Part shown: positions 62,160-64,000 of the stretch, piece by piece
Layout of the letters: each line of letters starts with the position of its first letter
How positions within the stretch are numbered: position 1 is the stretch's first letter
Program-made: the position numbers and the translations under genes
DNA from: an uncultured Allomuricauda sp.
Lineage (GTDB): Bacteria > Bacteroidota > Bacteroidia > Flavobacteriales > Flavobacteriaceae
NCBI RefSeq assembly: GCF_947499585.1
Contig: NZ_CANMOO010000001.1
Coordinates: 806,001-870,000, forward strand
Length of the DNA stretch: 64,000 nt
Reading direction: 5' to 3'
The notes under the pieces: model-generated
Database searches by the model: none
Seen by the model: only the letters and a program-made list of their open reading frames with translations
Told to the model about the DNA's origin: nothing

Positions 62160-62819
62160 TTAATCCGATAAAGTTTTAATATCATCAATTAACCGAAGGA
62201 TTTCATCATTGTTGGTTCCATCATAAACTCCTCGTATTTGTTTGGTCTTGTCCACTAGTATAAAATTGGGGGTATGGATAAAATCCTGCAAACCGCCATC
62301 ACCTTGGTCTACAACGGCAAAATAACTTTTACGGGCCAAATTGTATATGTGCTTTTTGTCGCCTGTTGTGATGTTCCATTTAGAATCGATGACCCCTTTG
62401 TTATTGGCATATTTTCTTAGAACAGGAACACTATCCATTTCTGGTGTAACAGACATGGATAAAAACATGACATCATCATTATTCAAGAAAACCTGTTGCA
62501 ATTTTTCCATATTGTTTGACATAATGGGGCAGATACTTGGGCAGCGGGTAAAAAAGAAATCAGTTACATAAATCTTATTATCATAATCCTGCTGCGTAAT
62601 AAGCTCTCCATTCTGGTTTGTCAATTTAAAGTCGGCTACGATATGATGATTTTCAACATTCTGCAGACTAACATCCACTAATTCTGGGTTGAAATCTTTA
62701 GGGCCAAAAACGGGCAATTCTGAATTTCCTTGAAAAATTAAATAAACAACAACCAAAACACCAATAGCAATAAAGGCCACTGGTAGTTTTGATTGTCCGA
62801 ATTTTTTAAGCAATGTCAT
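62160..62819 (-). CDS. SCO1/SenC-family copper-binding protein
   Basis: This 219-residue protein has an N-terminal membrane anchor (about residues 13-29) and a thioredoxin-fold domain outside the cytoplasm. The copper-binding Cys pair is C93/C97 in FFTRCPSICPIM, and the conserved His is H182 in FIHTPNFILVD. SCO proteins deliver copper to cytochrome c oxidase or act as thiol-redox partners. It is three bases from the upstream TPR gene, so the two are probably coexpressed. No oxidase genes are in the window. Confidence 0.93.
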   Translation of the reverse strand: MTLLKKFGQSKLPVAFIAIGVLVVVYLIFQGNSELPVFGPKDFNPELVDVSLQNVENHHIVADFKLTNQNGELITQQDYDNKIYVTDFFFTRCPSICPIMSNNMEKLQQVFLNNDDVMFLSMSVTPEMDSVPVLRKYANNKGVIDSKWNITTGDKKHIYNLARKSYFAVVDQGDGGLQDFIHTPNFILVDKTKQIRGVYDGTNNDEILRLIDDIKTLSD

Positions 62820-62822
62820 TTA

Positions 62823-64000
62823 CTATAGGATTGACGTTTCAATTTCAATATCCGAATGCTCCCAGGCCTTATCAAATTCTTGTTTTATGGCCTCTGCTTC
62901 ATCCACTTTTCCTTGAGCTTTCAAACTGTTGTGCAAACCCATTAATGACCATCCATTTTGTCTAAGCACATCCAAATCTTCTTTGTATATTTTTTCTGCC
63001 TCCTCATACTTTTTGGCGTTCATTAATATAGCTCCTAAGTTTTGCCTTGTTGGTATATGCCATGCCGCTGGTTCCGTGTAGGTAAGCCCATCTTCAAATT
63101 CTACAGCATTTTCAAGGTGTTTTATTGCTTTGGAAGTGTCACCGTTCAATGCAGCCAATTCCCCAGCTACAACTTCATACGCTATATTGGCGGAATGAAT
63201 TGATGCATTGTTGGCGGTAGCTACCAAATCTGCCAATTCTGGATCATTTTTCAATGTTTCAATCGCATCCAATTCTTCTTGGGCTTCTTTACTGTTTCCT
63301 TTACGGATAAAGGCAATTCCTCTAGCGTAATGCCTTATCAAATTCAAATGTTTAATTTCTGGGTTAGGAGCAGGGATGGTCAAAATTTCATTCCATTTAC
63401 CAAATCTAGTGTATGCCAACATTGGGGTAGCGGCAAAATCCTGTAGAAAAGGCATGGTTACAAATTCACCCACAGGTACTTTTTCTGCAGTTTTCTTGGC
63501 AGCATCAATAGCAATATCACTATCACCAAGTAAGCTAGCTGCTGACCATAGAAAATGAATGTTATGGGGGTAATACCCTAAAGGATATAATCCTTGCGAA
63601 TAGCATTGCGAGATATAGTCCTCATCCGCCAGAATTGCTGCTTGATTGGCAGTTACTGCATCTAAATAACGCCCAACTCGAATATATATGTGTGACGGCA
63701 TATGAACTATATGTCCTGCAGCGGGCATTAACCCTCCTAATTTGTCAGCACTTGCAACTGCTAAATCTGGTTTTGGGAGTTCAACCATATGAATATAATA
63801 GTGGTGCGCTCCGGGGTTATTTGGATTTATTTCCATGGCCTTCTCAAGTGCTGCTTTGGCCTCAGCTATATTTGGAGAAGGATTCCCATCAGCATCCCAA
63901 TAATTCCAAGGAACTGTATTCATGACTGATGCTGCATAAAGAATTTGGACTTCGGCATCTTCTGGAAATTCTTTTAGCACTTTGGCCATAGCGTTCATGT
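62823..64000 (-). CDS. TPR-repeat protein, N-terminus beyond the right edge
   Basis: At least 391 residues of a reading frame run off the right edge. The Met at 63998 is probably internal, because related proteins are longer. The visible part has TPR helices: EAKAALEKAMEINPNNPGAHHYYIHMVEL, with the characteristic AGHIVHMPSHIYIRVGRYLDAVTANQAAI near residue 95, and C-terminal repeats QNLGAILMNAKKYEEAEKIYKEDLDVLRQNG. Similar proteins occur widely as conserved TPR proteins, often secreted, without known function. It precedes the SCO gene by three bases. Confidence 0.82.
   Translation of the reverse strand, partial: MNAMAKVLKEFPEDAEVQILYAASVMNTVPWNYWDADGNPSPNIAEAKAALEKAMEINPNNPGAHHYYIHMVELPKPDLAVASADKLGGLMPAAGHIVHMPSHIYIRVGRYLDAVTANQAAILADEDYISQCYSQGLYPLGYYPHNIHFLWSAASLLGDSDIAIDAAKKTAEKVPVGEFVTMPFLQDFAATPMLAYTRFGKWNEILTIPAPNPEIKHLNLIRHYARGIAFIRKGNSKEAQEELDAIETLKNDPELADLVATANNASIHSANIAYEVVAGELAALNGDTSKAIKHLENAVEFEDGLTYTEPAAWHIPTRQNLGAILMNAKKYEEAEKIYKEDLDVLRQNGWSLMGLHNSLKAQGKVDEAEAIKQEFDKAWEHSDIEIETSIL

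Overview
This 64 kb window is a stretch of chromosome from a member of the Bacteroidota, most likely a marine Flavobacteriaceae (Maribacter/Zobellia-like; the genus is a guess). The evidence is low GC, promoters of the Bacteroidetes type (TAnnTTTG at -7, sometimes with TTG about 20 bp upstream), type IX secretion proteins (PorD-type DUF4835, PorP/SprF), many lipoproteins, the bamD-rpoZ-coaBC-porD-recN gene order, and a bacillithiol-type YtxJ. Coding density is very high. No intergenic stretch exceeds 300 bases, and I see no tRNA, rRNA, CRISPR, insertion sequence, integrase or phage gene. It looks like core genome, not an island.

Layout. 1-3953: end of ligA, a Trp-rich small protein, a stand-alone ComEC-like metallo-beta-lactamase hydrolase, and a 5'-nucleotidase split into two adjacent genes. 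4016-10511: a conserved unknown with dapA, then bamD-rpoZ-coaBC-porD-recN (envelope assembly, transcription, CoA synthesis, DNA repair). 10600-16397: fabI, then glycosyltransferase-ybbR-coaE and an RprXY-like two-component pair. 16449-25193: one minus-strand run of nine tightly packed or overlapping genes (Gfo/Idh oxidoreductase, hbd, DUF1015, yggS, DnaQ/GIY-YIG nuclease, K+ channel, miaA, gntK, gntP). 25309-33695: pcm, smpB, lipoproteins, PorP/SprF, TetR, clpB, ytxJ. 33786-37216: a lipoprotein, glyA and an unknown protein.

37392-41559 is the most unusual part. It holds a LytTR regulator with a non-phosphorylatable-looking receiver, two tiny exported peptides that both carry DDDR at or next to the C-terminus, a strong terminator, then a lipoprotein-like TPR histidine kinase and a LuxR-type response regulator. 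I propose this as a candidate peptide-signalling module.

41689-50928: a beta-helix lipoprotein, thioesterase and glutaminyl cyclase operon; the 4.5S (SRP) RNA gene with a textbook promoter; an SDR; a small Ig-like lipoprotein; a small transaldolase; a TlpA-like protein without its cysteines; and an ABC-F ATPase with one degenerate ATP site. 51153-64000: fasciclin protein, pheT, an active-site-intact TlpA lipoprotein, leuA-leuB, an unknown TPR-like protein, RluA-type pseudouridine synthase, panB, an NTF2-like protein, GNAT, SCO, and a TPR protein running off the right edge.

All functions are read from motifs and family resemblance only; no searches were run.
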